Source of the DNA: Streptococcus sp. HF-1907 | GTDB lineage: Bacteria; Bacillota; Bacilli; Lactobacillales; Streptococcaceae | DNA length: 64,000 bases | Assembly: GCF_015594605.1 (NCBI RefSeq) | Contig: NZ_JADNQT010000001.1 | Span: forward strand, 62,001-126,000 | Direction: 5' to 3' | Part shown: positions 63,474 to 64,000 of the stretch, one piece after another | Numbering within the stretch: position 1 is the stretch's first letter | Layout of the letters: every line of letters begins with the position of its first letter | The notes under the pieces: model-generated | What the model saw: the letters and a program-made list of their open reading frames with translations, nothing else | Told to the model about the DNA's origin: nothing | Database searches by the model: none | Position numbers and translations under genes: made by a program

Positions 63474-64000
63474 ATTTTCTCCCCGTCATTGCCAAAGAAT
63501 TTATTAAATTCAAGCTTCATGGCCTTAATGTAGTCAGTTTTATCATTGTCTGACCAAACCTCAAAATTTTCAATTTCATCACTATACACTTTCAAAAATA
63601 TATTTCTAGTACAAACTGGAACAAAACGACCTTTAGCATCCACATCTATAATAATTTTCCTTTTTTGTTCAAATGGACTATCTCGATATGAGCGATTTGT
63701 TTTAGCGTCTAGTAAAGTTAGATTCCCTAAGCCATCATCAGATTCTGCCGTTTCATCAGCTGTAGCATGAATATGCTCAATATCCCACTTTTGAGTTTTA
63801 TAAATATCAAACGGAAAACGATACTGTTTCTCACTTTTATTTATCAAAGTAACTAAGTTAAATAGCAGTAATACATTTTTAATTCTTTTATTTCCGTATA
63901 CTAATTCGCCTAGCGAATCAATTTCAGGAATAGTATCAAAGGCTAATTTTTTTAACTCATCAAAAGCTTCTGATTTTTTCTTGTCTCTTGTCGCCTTAAA
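63470..64000 (-). CDS. DUF262/DUF1524 protein, C-terminal part (runs off the window)
   Basis: The frame is open to the window edge: 176 codons from FKATRDKKKSEAF to GNDGEKI, so the TTG at 63847 is not the real start. The visible part has the DUF1524 HNH-like nuclease signature: KWDIEHIHA, then LGNLTLLDAKTNRSYRDSPFEQKRKII (spread over about 40 residues), as in GmrD and in the C-termini of DUF262-DUF1524 fusions. The N-terminal DUF262 half is expected beyond the window. Its stop overlaps the next ATG, so both are made together. Confidence 0.75.
   Translation of the reverse strand, partial: FKATRDKKKSEAFDELKKLAFDTIPEIDSLGELVYGNKRIKNVLLLFNLVTLINKSEKQYRFPFDIYKTQKWDIEHIHATADETAESDDGLGNLTLLDAKTNRSYRDSPFEQKRKIIIDVDAKGRFVPVCTRNIFLKVYSDEIENFEVWSDNDKTDYIKAMKLEFNKFFGNDGEKI

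Noticed and set aside
63546-63770. 74-aa plus-strand ORF in the DUF1524 gene
   Set aside because: Antisense shadow of the HNH-like coding frame, which carries the recognisable motifs.
1-64000. CRISPR arrays, tRNA or rRNA genes
   Set aside because: No regularly spaced identical repeats with unique spacers and no tRNA cloverleaf or rRNA sequence were seen; the only tandem repeats are the degenerate units at 50638-50872.

Overview
The window is a chromosomal segment of a low-GC Firmicute, almost certainly a Streptococcus. Evidence: the pepN-ciaR-ciaH and ylxM-ffh gene order, a single XerS recombinase with its 31-bp dif site, an asd-motif RNA before asd, separate coaB and coaC genes, an Spx paralogue, and a competence (cin-box) promoter at dprA. 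Gene content resembles the S. bovis/S. equinus group, but that is inference; no rRNA or other species marker is present.

Layout. 1-4.5 kb: envelope lysozyme-like protein and a heterodimeric ABC exporter. 4.5-8.2 kb (minus): phosphoglucomutase with a cre site, then the pantothenate/CoA genes panT-coaB-coaC. 8.3-14.6 kb: fhs, cardiolipin synthase with an apparent ATC start, asd-motif RNA, asd-dapA, and a stand-alone ATP-cone protein. 14.6-16.3 kb: an ABC-F protein behind what looks like a leader-peptide/terminator attenuator. 16.3-18 kb: a graveyard of mobile-element genes (transposase, Xis-like gene, integrase, all broken). 18-23.3 kb: rbgA-rnhB-maa, dprA, topA. 23.4-26.4 kb: an orphan HsdS-like half protein, an ArAE/FUSC membrane protein and a DUF2130 coiled-coil protein. 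26.5-33.3 kb: a frameshifted GFA gene, a DUF1858 plus DUF438/hemerythrin/PAS pair, truB-ribF, spx-UPF0223-suhB-rsmF. 33.5-38.5 kb: the phosphate operon pstS-pstC-pstA-pstB2-pstB1-phoU. 38.7-45.8 kb: pepN, ciaRH, ylxM-(broken GNAT)-ffh. 45.8-48.9 kb: an orphan OppA-type lipoprotein, then difSL and xerS, marking the replication terminus. 48.9-54.7 kb (minus): a complete nisin-resistance-type operon: small membrane protein, NSR protease, NsrFP (BceAB-type) transporter, NsrRK two-component system. A tandem-repeat region and a terminator separate nsrP from nsrR. 54.9-60.8 kb: PASTA protein, trmFO, a GntR regulator, a surface beta-helix protein, guaA. 61-64 kb: an AT-rich island next to guaA with two adjacent DUF262 proteins, the upstream one carrying a DUF1524/HNH-like end and running off the window; this is a candidate defence locus.

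How the parts relate. Left of the dif site most genes are on the plus strand; to the right most are on the minus strand, as expected where two replichores meet. The most informative new-looking signals are the ABC-F attenuator, the ATC start of cls, the degenerate 42-bp repeats inside the nsr operon, the paired DUF262 genes, and four genes (coaB, truB, ylxM, nsrR) whose -10 boxes place the transcript start at the start codon, suggesting leaderless mRNAs. All functional names come from family recognition by eye; no database search was run.
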